From the NCBI GenBank assembly GCA_036556425.1, contig DATBJJ010000111.1, positions 1-64,000 on the forward strand: a DNA stretch of 64,000 bases, written 5' to 3'. A program made the translations under genes and the position numbers. How positions within the stretch are numbered: position 1 is the first letter of the stretch; every line of letters begins with the position of its first letter. Positions 1 through 8,802 of this stretch are shown here, piece by piece. The DNA is from DATBJJ01 sp036556425. Lineage in GTDB: Bacteria > Acidobacteriota > Vicinamibacteria > Vicinamibacterales > 2-12-FULL-66-21. The notes below the pieces were generated by a model. That model saw only the letters and a program-made list of their open reading frames with translations, searched no databases and was not told the origin of the DNA.

Positions 1-1128
1 GTTACAAAGAACATCCATTCCGAGTCTCAAGAGGCGCCGATCGGAGGTTCAGCAGCGCTCGAGCAGGCACTCGTTCGAGGTTCGGTTTCGATATCCCCTG
101 CTGCCGCAGCCGCGAGCGCAGCAAGCCTAGACGAAATCACAGCAAGCACTGAAGAAACACTTGTGCTCTACGATCTAGCAAGCGGCCTGACCGGTCATGT
201 AGAGCTGGGCGATGTCGGTGACGTGATTTCGAAGCACCTTCGCCGCATCGTTCCGGCATCAGATGTCGTCTTCTATATCTACGACTCCCATAGCGATCAT
301 CTCGTGTCGGAGCACGCTGCGGGTAGTCACTCTTCGCATCTGGTTGGCCTTCGTATCCCAAGAGGGGAGCGACTTTCAGGGTGGGTAGCCGCAAATCGGC
401 AAACAATTCTGAATGCAGATCCCGTGCTGGATCTTGGAGAGGTCGCCAGGCTGCTTAAACCGCGTTTGCGAAGTTGTATGAGTACGCCTCTTGTTTATGG
501 ACAAGAATTAGTTGGCGTTCTCGCGCTCTACTCGGTGGACGTCGATGCGTTTAACGAGAATCATCGCCGCATCTTGGAGGTCGTCGGACGCCAGGTTTCT
601 CAGACCGTGCACAATGCCCTTAGTTTTGAGCGGCACCGCGCGAGCGACTTGCGGGACAGAGCTACCGGCCTACCGAACGTACGCCACTTTGAGCGAATGT
701 TTGCGGCAGCCAGCACCAACGTTTTGCCAGAGGATCGGGTATCTGTCGTCTCAGTGACAGTCAAGCCTGAATCAAAACAGCTGAGCAGCGGTGGACTAAC
801 GATTACGGACAGAGCTATCGAAACGGTCGCTCAGGCTGTCCGAAGAGCGCTGAGAGGTGGAGACCTGCTGTTCCGCTATGCTAGCAATGAGTTAGTGGTC
901 CTACTAACGCAAACCGATGCGGCAACGGCCGATCTAGTGGCGGAACGAATCAGGGAAGCCACCGCCGCCGAACTCTCGTCGCATACGACCTCCGAGTTCT
1001 CTGTGTGCGTCGCGCTAGGCGTTGCGACTGCGCCGGTAGACGGTCTTTCCGTCCATGACCTCGTCGAAGCCGCGCGCGCCCGAGACCGATTCACTTCCGG
1101 TCCAGGCACACTGCCATCCGTGCACTAA
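1..1128 (+). CDS. GAF / degenerate GGDEF sensor protein (5' partial)
   Basis: The frame is open from the first base of the window, so the true start lies upstream; a GTG at 163 is the first in-window start but need not be used. The visible part has an Ala/Ser-rich linker, then a GAF domain (roughly base 200-620). After it comes a GGDEF-like domain opening with RDRATGLPNVRHFE, matching the usual D-x-LTGLPNRR entry. At the place of the catalytic GGDEF signature the protein reads RYASNELVVLL, so the motif is ASNEL. By family knowledge this should not make c-di-GMP and is more likely a sensor or scaffold. Its stop lies 10 bases before the sigma-54 activator, so the two are probably co-transcribed. 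Base composition is clearly less GC-rich than most of the window. Confidence 0.75.
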   Translation, partial: VTKNIHSESQEAPIGGSAALEQALVRGSVSISPAAAAASAASLDEITASTEETLVLYDLASGLTGHVELGDVGDVISKHLRRIVPASDVVFYIYDSHSDHLVSEHAAGSHSSHLVGLRIPRGERLSGWVAANRQTILNADPVLDLGEVARLLKPRLRSCMSTPLVYGQELVGVLALYSVDVDAFNENHRRILEVVGRQVSQTVHNALSFERHRASDLRDRATGLPNVRHFERMFAAASTNVLPEDRVSVVSVTVKPESKQLSSGGLTITDRAIETVAQAVRRALRGGDLLFRYASNELVVLLTQTDAATADLVAERIREATAAELSSHTTSEFSVCVALGVATAPVDGLSVHDLVEAARARDRFTSGPGTLPSVH

Positions 1129-1138
1129 GGTTCGGCCG

Positions 1139-3838
1139 ATGCAACGCAACGAGCGCGCCGCGAGTGCGTATCGCCGGGGTCAGTTCGCTGCGGCGTACGA
1201 GGCGCTCTCCGCATCGCATGACAATACAAACGGCACCACCGTCTTACTTGTAGAGCTCCTCAATCAACTCGGTCGTTCTGACGAAGCAAAGCAAAGTGCT
1301 ACGCGCCTGTTACGTACTGAGCGTCTAACCCAAGATCTACATGCTAGATGCCTGCTGGTGCTGGGCGATGTCCATTGGTACGGGAGTGAATGGTCGGCGG
1401 CACTTACCTTATACCGGCGCGCCGTAGCCCTTGCAGAACAGTTCGGCGACCCTGAGTTGCTGTGTCGGAGCACAACACAACTGCTTGAGCGCACGTGCGA
1501 CACCACTGGGTTCGACAGTACGTTACCACTCGCAAGAATCGTTCGACGGTGGACGATGCGGTCCGGTGACATACACTTGCATGCACAAACGCACCTGACC
1601 TTCGGACGGCTCGAGGCCAAAGTTGGCCATTTTGCGGCAACGACGCGACACTTCGAGTTGGCGCGAAAGCTGTTAGCTGACGATCCCAATGAGCAGCTTT
1701 CCGCGTCGCTCGACGTGGATGAGTCCGTGGTTCTCTGGCTGATCGGCGATCTCGGTGGCGCACTGGCCTTGGCGGAGCGTGGCGCAACGGCGGCTTCCGA
1801 AATCGGTTGGTCGAGAGGATGCGCCGCAGCGAGGGCAAATCTCGCCTGTTTATACGTTGCGGCTGGGCGATTAGCTGACGCGCAACAACAGATTTACGCA
1901 GCCAAACGCGAGCGGTTTTCTAGCCCGAGCCTGAGCCACGCACTGTCCGATACGGCAGCGCGAGCCCTGATCGCTGAACGTCGATTCGAGGAAGCCCACA
2001 AGTTGCTGTCGCAGGTGTTAGAGGACACTAATCCACAGCCATGGTACAAGCTGAGTGCGCAGCAGACATTGGTGCGGCTTCTGGGAAGTGAAGGTAGATG
2101 GGATGACGCAGTTTTGATGGCAGATGAAGGAATTCAGGGTGCTCGTAATGCTCGTCTCGTGCCGATCGAGAAGTCACTCCTTCTTGCGAAACTCGAGGGA
2201 ATGATCGAAGCCAATATCGAGATCGACAGTGAACTGTTTGACGCTGCGGCTACTCTCCTGGACTCGCCGATTAACCTCCAAGCGTCGTTTCACAGGATCT
2301 TAGGAAAGGCTCTACTGAAGTTAGACCGATGGTCTCGAGGAGCGTCAGAGATTGTTCGCGCTGCTAGGTTCCTCGATGGCTCCGGAGACCTCCTCGCTAG
2401 CCGCGAACTTGAGGAGTCCGGTGTATTACCAGCGTCGCCTGAAGTCCAACAACCTGGCGAGATAAACTCTCTCGACGCCGCCGTTGCACTGCTCGAACTG
2501 TCGGGACACCCCCAGATCCTCGCGCGGGAAGCGTTCGCGCTGCTCCAGGACTCCGGCTGCGCCGAGGCCCTCGCCCTCGCCACCACCGGCCCCCGCGGCG
2601 TCACTATCGTCGCCGCCGAGGGCTGGACCGCGGGCGAGGCGCTCGCCGCCGTCCGCGCCGCCGAACCCGACGATCTCATCGCCGCCGGACAGCACCGCGA
2701 CGAGATGTGGCAGATCCTGGCGCGGCCGCGCGCCGCGCTCGATCATCGCTGCACCCTCGCCGCGATCCGCAAGCTCGTCGCCGCCGCCCGCACCCTCGAG
2801 GCCTACCGGCGCGACGAGAAGCAACGCGCCGCGCTCTGGCCCGCCGAAGCGCTCGACGGCGACGCCGAGAGCCTCTGGATCTCCGAGCAGTCCGCGGAGC
2901 TCCTGTCGATCGCCCGCCGGATCGCGTCCGCGCCGCTCCCCATCCTGCTGACCGGCGAGACGGGCACCGGCAAGGAGATGCTCGCGCGCGTCATCCACCG
3001 CGCCTCCGACCGCGCCGATCGTCCGATGCACCCGTTCAACTGCACCGCGGTCCCGCGCGACATGCTCGACAGCCAGCTGTTCGGCTACCGCAAGGGCGCC
3101 TTCACCGGCGCAGACGCGTCGTTCTCCGGCGTCATTCGCGCCGCCGCCGGCGGCACGCTCTTCCTCGACGAGATCGGCGACGTCGGCCTCGATCTCCAGC
3201 CCAAGCTGCTCCGCTTTCTCGAGCAGCAGGAAGTGCAGCCGATCGGCGAGCCGCAGCCGGTCAAGGTGGACGTGCGGATCATCGCCGCGACCAACGCCAA
3301 CCTCGAGCAGCTCGTCGCGCAGGGGCGCTTCCGCGAAGACCTGCTGTACCGGCTGAACGTGCTGCGGCTCCACCTGCCGCCGCTCCGCGAGCGGCGCGAG
3401 GAGATTCCGCCGCTCGTGCAGCACTACATCCGGAAATTCGGCGACGAGCACCGCAAGGGACGCCTCACGCTCGGCGACGAGACGCTCGAGTACCTCCTCC
3501 TCTACGCGTGGCCCGGCAACATCCGGCAGCTCGCGAACGAGGTCCGCCGCATGATCGCGCTCGCGGAACCGGACGCCACGCTGACGCCGGCGATGCTGTC
3601 GCCCGAGATCCAGGCCTCGCGCCGGACCATCGCAACCCCGCCCGTCGCCGAGCCGGAGATCCGCCTCCGCCTCGATCAGCGGCTTCCGGATGCGGTGGAG
3701 ATGCTGGAGCAGACGCTCGTCCGCCGCGCGCTGGAGCGCTCGCACGGCAGGGTCGAGGAGGCGGCGCGCCTGCTGGGAATCTCGCGGAAGGGCCTCTTCC
3801 TCAAGCGCCGCCGGTGGGGTCTTCACGCCGAATCGTAG
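1139..3838 (+). CDS. TPR / sigma-54 interacting transcriptional activator
   Basis: 899-residue enhancer-binding protein. The first ~450 residues are helical TPR-like repeats. A GAF-like segment follows (about 455-570), then the sigma-54 AAA+ domain with Walker A GETGTGKE near residue 606, the sigma-54 contact loop GAFTGAD near 653 and Walker B FLDEIGD near 675. The end is a Fis-type helix-turn-helix (AARLLGISRKGL). There is no receiver domain, so the TPR/GAF part is the likely sensor. The start was set at the ATG preceded by AAGG (1127-1130); an earlier in-frame start would overlap the upstream gene. Composition changes inside the gene: bases 1201-1260 are 33/60 GC, whereas 2521-2580 are 47/60. 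The TPR half and the AAA+ half therefore look like different histories. The target promoters are unknown. Confidence 0.88.
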   Translation: MQRNERAASAYRRGQFAAAYEALSASHDNTNGTTVLLVELLNQLGRSDEAKQSATRLLRTERLTQDLHARCLLVLGDVHWYGSEWSAALTLYRRAVALAEQFGDPELLCRSTTQLLERTCDTTGFDSTLPLARIVRRWTMRSGDIHLHAQTHLTFGRLEAKVGHFAATTRHFELARKLLADDPNEQLSASLDVDESVVLWLIGDLGGALALAERGATAASEIGWSRGCAAARANLACLYVAAGRLADAQQQIYAAKRERFSSPSLSHALSDTAARALIAERRFEEAHKLLSQVLEDTNPQPWYKLSAQQTLVRLLGSEGRWDDAVLMADEGIQGARNARLVPIEKSLLLAKLEGMIEANIEIDSELFDAAATLLDSPINLQASFHRILGKALLKLDRWSRGASEIVRAARFLDGSGDLLASRELEESGVLPASPEVQQPGEINSLDAAVALLELSGHPQILAREAFALLQDSGCAEALALATTGPRGVTIVAAEGWTAGEALAAVRAAEPDDLIAAGQHRDEMWQILARPRAALDHRCTLAAIRKLVAAARTLEAYRRDEKQRAALWPAEALDGDAESLWISEQSAELLSIARRIASAPLPILLTGETGTGKEMLARVIHRASDRADRPMHPFNCTAVPRDMLDSQLFGYRKGAFTGADASFSGVIRAAAGGTLFLDEIGDVGLDLQPKLLRFLEQQEVQPIGEPQPVKVDVRIIAATNANLEQLVAQGRFREDLLYRLNVLRLHLPPLRERREEIPPLVQHYIRKFGDEHRKGRLTLGDETLEYLLLYAWPGNIRQLANEVRRMIALAEPDATLTPAMLSPEIQASRRTIATPPVAEPEIRLRLDQRLPDAVEMLEQTLVRRALERSHGRVEEAARLLGISRKGLFLKRRRWGLHAES

Positions 3839-3847
3839 CGGCCGGCG

Positions 3848-4870
3848 CTACGCTCGAACGCCGCTGAAATACGACGGCAGCGGCATGTCGCGCATCGTGT
3901 GCAGCCCGGGCGCCGCGTCGAGGATCTTCGGCAGCGAGTTCACGGTGATCGACGTCGTCGCGATGTCGCCGTGCACGCCGCCGGGGATCTTCATCTTCAG
4001 CGCGGGCGATCCGCTGATCTCCACCGCGTCGTACGACTCCGGCGCGCCCAGATACGCCTCCATGTGCAGCGTGATCACAGGCAGGCCGTCGCGATAGCCG
4101 ACGCCGTCCTGCTCGATGCCGCAGACGTAGCCGGGATCCACCGCGAGATACTCGCTCGCGACCGTCATCGTCGCGATGCGGGGCTGAATGACGTCGGTGA
4201 TCCGATCGAGCTTCCACCCGAGCGCGTCGGCGATCATCGAGATCGACTCGGCAAGACCGACGTGCCGCACCGTGCCGTCGTCCACCTTGCGGGCGAACTG
4301 CTCGCGCGTGAGGCCCGCGCCGATCTTCTGCTGGAACGGGAGCCGCCGGACGCGCGCGTCCTGAACGCGATCCACGCGAATGGCGTCCACGCGCTCGCAG
4401 ACGCCGGTCAGCGCGATCGGCAGCGCGTCCATCGTGAACCCGGGATTGACGCCGGTCGCAAGCACCGCGACCTTGGCTTTCTTCGCGAGCTGATGGATCG
4501 CGCGCGCGTACTTCAGGTTCGACTTCGTCGGGTACGACATCTCCTCGGTCGTCGACACGATCGGCACCTTCAGGCGAAGAATCGTCTCGACCTGCGGCAG
4601 CACCTTCCGCAGCGATGAATTCGTGCAGAGCACGACGACGTCCGGCTTCGACGACTTGATGGCTTTTGCCGCGTCGCCGGAGACTCTCACGCGAAGCGCG
4701 CGGCCGAGCCCGGCCACCTCGCCGAGATCGCGATTCACTTTTCCCGGATCGATGTCGACGGCGCCGACGATCTTGAAGCCCTTCCGGGCGGCGACCTGCT
4801 TGACGATGCCTGCGCCAATCGGTCCGAGACCGAAGTGCAGAACCTTGATGGGACCCGATCGAGACGCCAT
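3848..4870 (-). CDS. 2,4-diaminopentanoate dehydrogenase-like NAD(P)-dependent oxidoreductase
   Basis: 340-residue protein with an N-terminal Rossmann fold (VLHFGLGPIGAGIVK, a G-x-G-x-x-G nucleotide site) and a C-terminal domain resembling dihydrodipicolinate-reductase-type and 2,4-diaminopentanoate dehydrogenases. Characterised relatives in clostridia act in ornithine fermentation. No ornithine aminomutase or thiolase genes are near, so the substrate here is uncertain. The start is the ATG with AGGAG six bases upstream; a longer reading would run through the promoter. It is transcribed alone and converges on the sigma-54 activator with a 9-base gap. Confidence 0.65.
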   Translation of the reverse strand: MASRSGPIKVLHFGLGPIGAGIVKQVAARKGFKIVGAVDIDPGKVNRDLGEVAGLGRALRVRVSGDAAKAIKSSKPDVVVLCTNSSLRKVLPQVETILRLKVPIVSTTEEMSYPTKSNLKYARAIHQLAKKAKVAVLATGVNPGFTMDALPIALTGVCERVDAIRVDRVQDARVRRLPFQQKIGAGLTREQFARKVDDGTVRHVGLAESISMIADALGWKLDRITDVIQPRIATMTVASEYLAVDPGYVCGIEQDGVGYRDGLPVITLHMEAYLGAPESYDAVEISGSPALKMKIPGGVHGDIATTSITVNSLPKILDAAPGLHTMRDMPLPSYFSGVRA

Positions 4871-4907
4871 GAGTGCTCCTGACGAGAATGCCGATGCGAT
4901 CCGCAGA

Positions 4908-4913
4908 TTATAT
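4908..4913 (-). promoter_or_regulatory. -10 promoter element of the oxidoreductase gene
   Basis: On the minus strand this reads TATAAT, a perfect -10 hexamer in very GC-rich surroundings, 37 bases before the ATG at 4870. A weak -35-like TTGCCG lies about 20 bases further upstream. Only the hexamer is convincing. Confidence 0.4.
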
Positions 4914-4949
4914 CCGGGCGGCCGTGCGGTCCGCGGCAATCATTGGTGC

Positions 4950-4955
4950 TAGGAT
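4950..4955 (+). promoter_or_regulatory. -10-like element just before the M1 peptidase start
   Basis: TAGGAT ends 6 bases before the GTG start, so a transcript from it would be leaderless or nearly so. The AGGA within it could alternatively act as a ribosome binding site. Confidence 0.28.
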
Positions 4956-4961
4956 TGGCGC

Positions 4962-7034
4962 GTGCTCGCGCGAAGAATGGGCGCCGCGGCCATGCTGGCC
5001 GTCGCCGCGACCGCCGGTGTGCTGACACAAACCGGCCGCGTAGTCGTGCAGCAGCCGCCGCCCGGGCCGCGCGATCCGACCGCCATCACCGCCGCGCCGG
5101 CCGCGCAAGGTCAGGCGCGCTCCGCTCGCAACGCGAGCTACACGATCACCGCGCGCCTCGATCCGGCGAGCCGGACGCTCATCGGCGACGAGCTGCTGAC
5201 GTGGCGCAACACCGCATCGATTCCCGCGACGAGCCTGCGTTTTCACCTCTACTACAACGCGTGGCGCAACACGCGATCGTCGTTCCTGCGCGAGCGCGCG
5301 CTGGCCGGCGACGACGATGCCTCCGCGCGTCCCGAGGCGGACTGGGGATGGATCGACATCACGAGCCTGAAGCTCGTGGCGACGGGCGGCGCGCCGGTCG
5401 ACGTCACGTCGAGCCTCCGGTTCATCGCACCGGACGACGGCAATCCCGACGATCGGACGGTGGCGGAGATTCCGCTGTCGACGCCGATCGCGCCCGGACA
5501 AACCGTCAACGTTCAGATCGCCTGGTCGTCGAGAATTCCCCGCGCGATCGCGCGCACGGGCGTCATCGGCAACTACTACTTCATCGCGCAGTGGTTCCCG
5601 AAGATCGGCGTGTTCGAGGACGCCGGCTGGAACTGCCATCAGTTTCACTCGGCAACCGAGTTCTTCGCCGACTTCGGCGTGTACGACGTACGGCTCACGG
5701 TGCCCAAGGATTGGATCGTCGGCGCCACGGGCGTCGAGCGCGGACGGCGCGACGAGGGCGATCGGACGACGACGCACCACTACGTCGCGGACGACGTCCA
5801 CGACTTCGCGTGGACGACGAGTCCGGACTTCGTCGAGCGGACGGAGCGATTCGGCCATCCCGGATTGCCATCGGTCGCGATGCGGCTGCTGCTGCAGCCC
5901 GAGCACACGCGACAGGCCGAGCGGCACTTTCAGTCGGCGCGCGCGGCGCTTCGCCATTACGGCGAGTGGTTCGGTGCCTATCCCTACGGCACTCTGACGA
6001 TCGTCGATCCCGCGTGGCAAAGCGACAGCGGCGGCATGGAGTATCCAATGCTGTTCACCGCCGGCACGCGATGGATCGCGCCGCGGCGCGTGGCGGAGCC
6101 GGAAGAGGTGACGGTCCACGAGGCGGGCCATCAGTTCTTTTACGGAATCGTCGCCACGAACGAGTTCGAGCACGCGTGGATGGACGAAGGGATCAACACG
6201 TTCGCCACGGCGCGCGTCATGGAGCAGTTCTTCGGGCCGCAGTACTACTCGACGCGATACTTCGGCGGATTCGTGCCGTGGGTGTTCGACGATCTTCCGT
6301 TGAGCCGCGCCGTCGACGGGAATTACCTCGCCGGGTACCGGAACGCGGCGACGTCGGACACGCCGTCGACGCCGACGTGGCGGTACTGGCCCGGCACCGC
6401 CGCGAATATCACCTACAGCAAGACGTCGCTGTGGCTGCATACGCTCGAGCGGATGCTCGGGTGGGAAACGCTGCAGCGGATCCTGTCGACGTTCTTCACC
6501 CGCTACGCGTTCCAGCATCCGCAGCCGCGCGATTTCTTCGCCGTGGCGAACGAAGTCAGCCGCCGCGATCTCACGTGGTTCTTCGATCAGGTCTATCGCA
6601 GCTCGAGCTCGTTCGATTACGCGATCGACGTGTTCGAGAGCGAAGCGGCCGTGGACCGCGGCTACTTCGGCGACGGCAGCCGTCAGACGTTCTCGTCCAA
6701 CGCGCGCGCCGCGGACGTCTACCGCACCCGCGTTGTCGTGCGGCGCCACGGCGACGGCGTCTTTCCGGTCGACGTTCGCGTGGTGTTCGAGAACAATCAG
6801 GACGTGCGGTGGCGGTGGGATGGACGCGATCGGTGGAAGCTCTTCGAGGTCGATCGGCCCGCGCGCGCCGTCAGCGCGCAGGTCGATCCCGAGCGCGTGC
6901 TCCTCCTCGACACCAACTACACCAACAACAGCCGATCGCTCGCGCCGAAAACGGCCGCGGCATCGCGCAAATGGTCGCTCGCGTGGCTGCTCTGGCTCCA
7001 GGATCATCTCTTGACGTACGGGTTTTTCATTTGA
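4962..7034 (+). CDS. M1 family zinc aminopeptidase, exported
   Basis: 690 residues. A hydrophobic signal segment (about residues 6-21) is followed by an M1-type N-terminal beta domain and the gluzincin catalytic domain. The zinc site is HEAGH at 386-390, with the third ligand E409 (WMDEG) at the family's 18-residue spacing. The substrate-side signature is GGMEYPMLF upstream of it. Compared with full-length M1 enzymes (~850-900 residues) it lacks the long C-terminal helical domain, like the shorter bacterial secreted forms. It probably trims peptides outside the cytoplasm. The GTG start is preceded by AGGA and is the first gene of an overlapping three-gene set with a membrane protein and nadE. 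Confidence 0.88.
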   Translation: MLARRMGAAAMLAVAATAGVLTQTGRVVVQQPPPGPRDPTAITAAPAAQGQARSARNASYTITARLDPASRTLIGDELLTWRNTASIPATSLRFHLYYNAWRNTRSSFLRERALAGDDDASARPEADWGWIDITSLKLVATGGAPVDVTSSLRFIAPDDGNPDDRTVAEIPLSTPIAPGQTVNVQIAWSSRIPRAIARTGVIGNYYFIAQWFPKIGVFEDAGWNCHQFHSATEFFADFGVYDVRLTVPKDWIVGATGVERGRRDEGDRTTTHHYVADDVHDFAWTTSPDFVERTERFGHPGLPSVAMRLLLQPEHTRQAERHFQSARAALRHYGEWFGAYPYGTLTIVDPAWQSDSGGMEYPMLFTAGTRWIAPRRVAEPEEVTVHEAGHQFFYGIVATNEFEHAWMDEGINTFATARVMEQFFGPQYYSTRYFGGFVPWVFDDLPLSRAVDGNYLAGYRNAATSDTPSTPTWRYWPGTAANITYSKTSLWLHTLERMLGWETLQRILSTFFTRYAFQHPQPRDFFAVANEVSRRDLTWFFDQVYRSSSSFDYAIDVFESEAAVDRGYFGDGSRQTFSSNARAADVYRTRVVVRRHGDGVFPVDVRVVFENNQDVRWRWDGRDRWKLFEVDRPARAVSAQVDPERVLLLDTNYTNNSRSLAPKTAAASRKWSLAWLLWLQDHLLTYGFFI

Positions 7035-8041
7035 CGCCGTCGGCGGCCTTGCGGGACGGCATCCGGCGCGTCAACGGGGCGCCGCTCGTGCTGGCGGGCA
7101 TGTTCCTCGTGACGCTGCTGGTCGCGCTCCCGCTCTCGATCGCGCTGCGCGGAATGATTGCCACGCACCTCGACGACAGCCTCGCCGCCGACTCGCTGTC
7201 ATCTGGAACGAACCTCGAATGGTGGGACGAGTTCTCCGCGCAGGCGACAGGACTCGGCACGACCTTCGTACCATCGATCGTCGGGTTCGGCGCGGTCCTC
7301 GACAACCTCGGCGGGCTCCTCGACAACCTGCCGATGGCGGCGACGATCGCGGGCGCGACGGCCGCATGGCTCGTGATCTGGTCTTTCCTCACCGGCGGCG
7401 TGCTCGACCGGTACGCGCGCCGCCGGCCGACGCGCGCGTACGGATTCTTTGCGGCGTGCGGCACGCATTTCTGGAGATTCGTCCGGCTCGGCGCGATCGC
7501 GTGGCTCGTCTACTGGTTTCTCTTCGCGAACGTGCACGGGTGGCTGTTCGAATTGTTCTATCCGTGGGCGACGCGCAACGTCACCGTCGAGCGCGCCGCC
7601 TTTGCCGTTCGCCTGCTTTGCTATCTCCTCTTCGGCGCGCTGCTCGTCGCGTGCAACATCGTCTTCGACTACGCGCGCATTCGAACCGTCGTCGAGGATC
7701 GCCATAGCGCGATCGGATCGCTCTTCGCAGGGGCGCGCTTCGTGCGCCGCCATCCGTCGACGCTGAGGCTCTACGCGTTGAACGCCGCGCTGTTTCTCGC
7801 CGTGGTGCTGGTCTACGCGATTCTGTCGCCGGGCGCCCCGTCAGGGTTCGCGTTTTGGATCGCGTTCGCGATCGGGCAGCTCTACATTCTTGCCCGCCAT
7901 TACATCAAGCTGCTGTTCTACGCGTCGCAGATCGCGTTGTTCCAAAGCGCGCTCGCCCACGCGTCGTACACGGCCGCGCCGGCGGTCGAATGGCCGGACT
8001 CCCCCGCCGCCGAATCGATCGGCAACCTAGCGGCGCCATGA
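7031..8041 (+). CDS. Polytopic membrane protein of unknown function
   Basis: 336 residues with about six or seven hydrophobic segments, the first near residues 17-37. A hydrophilic loop lies between the first two (about 38-90). The remaining segments are closely packed to the C terminus, where a short Pro/Ala-rich tail follows. I do not recognise a named family. The most likely start is the TTG that shares TTGA with the stop of the M1 peptidase, which implies translational coupling; an internal ATG in the first helix is the alternative. It ends in an ATGA overlap with nadE. The context suggests a function at the membrane alongside the peptidase, but nothing shows this directly. Confidence 0.7.
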   Translation: MTPSAALRDGIRRVNGAPLVLAGMFLVTLLVALPLSIALRGMIATHLDDSLAADSLSSGTNLEWWDEFSAQATGLGTTFVPSIVGFGAVLDNLGGLLDNLPMAATIAGATAAWLVIWSFLTGGVLDRYARRRPTRAYGFFAACGTHFWRFVRLGAIAWLVYWFLFANVHGWLFELFYPWATRNVTVERAAFAVRLLCYLLFGALLVACNIVFDYARIRTVVEDRHSAIGSLFAGARFVRRHPSTLRLYALNAALFLAVVLVYAILSPGAPSGFAFWIAFAIGQLYILARHYIKLLFYASQIALFQSALAHASYTAAPAVEWPDSPAAESIGNLAAP

Positions 8042-8802
8042 ACCCGACCATAACCGCCATCGTCGACTGGCTGCGGCAGCGCACGAACGCCGCCGGCACG
8101 CGCGGCTTCGCCGTCGGCCTCAGCGGCGGCGTCGATTCGGCCGTCGTCGCGCGGCTGTGTGAGCTCGCGACGCCGGGACAGGTCGCGGGCCTCATCATGC
8201 CGTGCGGAAGCGATCCGCGCGACGAAGCGGACGCGCGGCTCGTCGCGGATCAGTTCGGCATCGCAGTCGTGACGATTGATCTCGAGCCCGCCTACGACGC
8301 AGTGGTCCGCGAGCTGGGCGCCGCGATCGACCAGTTGCCGAGTGAGATCTCGTCGCCCGCAAGGCGCTCTTCCGACGCCGCGCGCGTACCGCTCGCGAAC
8401 GTCCGCGCGCGGCTGCGCATGACGTCGCTGTATTTCGTCGCGAATTCATTGAACTATCTGGTGGCCGGCACGGGCAACCGCAGCGAATTGACGATCGGCT
8501 ACTTCACGAAGCACGGCGATGGCGGCGTCGACGTGCTGCCGATCGGCCACCTGTTCAAGAGCGACGTCCGGCAGCTCGCGAAGGATCTCGCCATCCCCCC
8601 CTCCATCATCGACAAGGCGCCGAGCGCCGGCCTTTGGCAGGGGCAGACAGACGAAATGGAGATGGGATTCAGCTACGCGGATCTGGAGAACTACTTGTCG
8701 AGCGGGCCGGAAGGCGTGTCGCCCGCGCTCGCGCTGCGACTCGAGCGATCGATTCGATCGAGCGAGCACAAGCGCTCGATGCCGCCGACGCCGGACTCGT
8801 AA
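8038..8802 (+). CDS. nadE: NH3-dependent NAD+ synthetase
   Basis: 254-residue PP-loop ATPase that amidates nicotinic acid adenine dinucleotide to NAD+ in the last step of NAD synthesis, in the cytoplasm. The adenylation P-loop SGGVDS is at residues 29-34. The conserved TGNRSEL and KSDVRQLAK segments follow. The length matches the short ammonia-dependent form; there is no nitrilase/glutaminase domain, so nitrogen must come from free ammonia or another subunit. The ATG overlaps the stop of the membrane protein (ATGA). It abuts the convergent carrier gene with no gap between the stop codons. Confidence 0.9.
   Translation: MNPTITAIVDWLRQRTNAAGTRGFAVGLSGGVDSAVVARLCELATPGQVAGLIMPCGSDPRDEADARLVADQFGIAVVTIDLEPAYDAVVRELGAAIDQLPSEISSPARRSSDAARVPLANVRARLRMTSLYFVANSLNYLVAGTGNRSELTIGYFTKHGDGGVDVLPIGHLFKSDVRQLAKDLAIPPSIIDKAPSAGLWQGQTDEMEMGFSYADLENYLSSGPEGVSPALALRLERSIRSSEHKRSMPPTPDS

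Noticed and set aside
4908..7007. 699-codon open frame on the minus strand opposite the M1 peptidase
   Set aside because: Arg/Asp/Val-rich shadow translation in GC-rich DNA with no recognisable domain; the plus strand has the full HEAGH peptidase.
4943..7030. Long N-terminal extension of the membrane protein at 7031-8041
   Set aside because: It lies inside the M1 peptidase in another frame and has shadow composition; the TTG overlapping the M1 stop is a better start.
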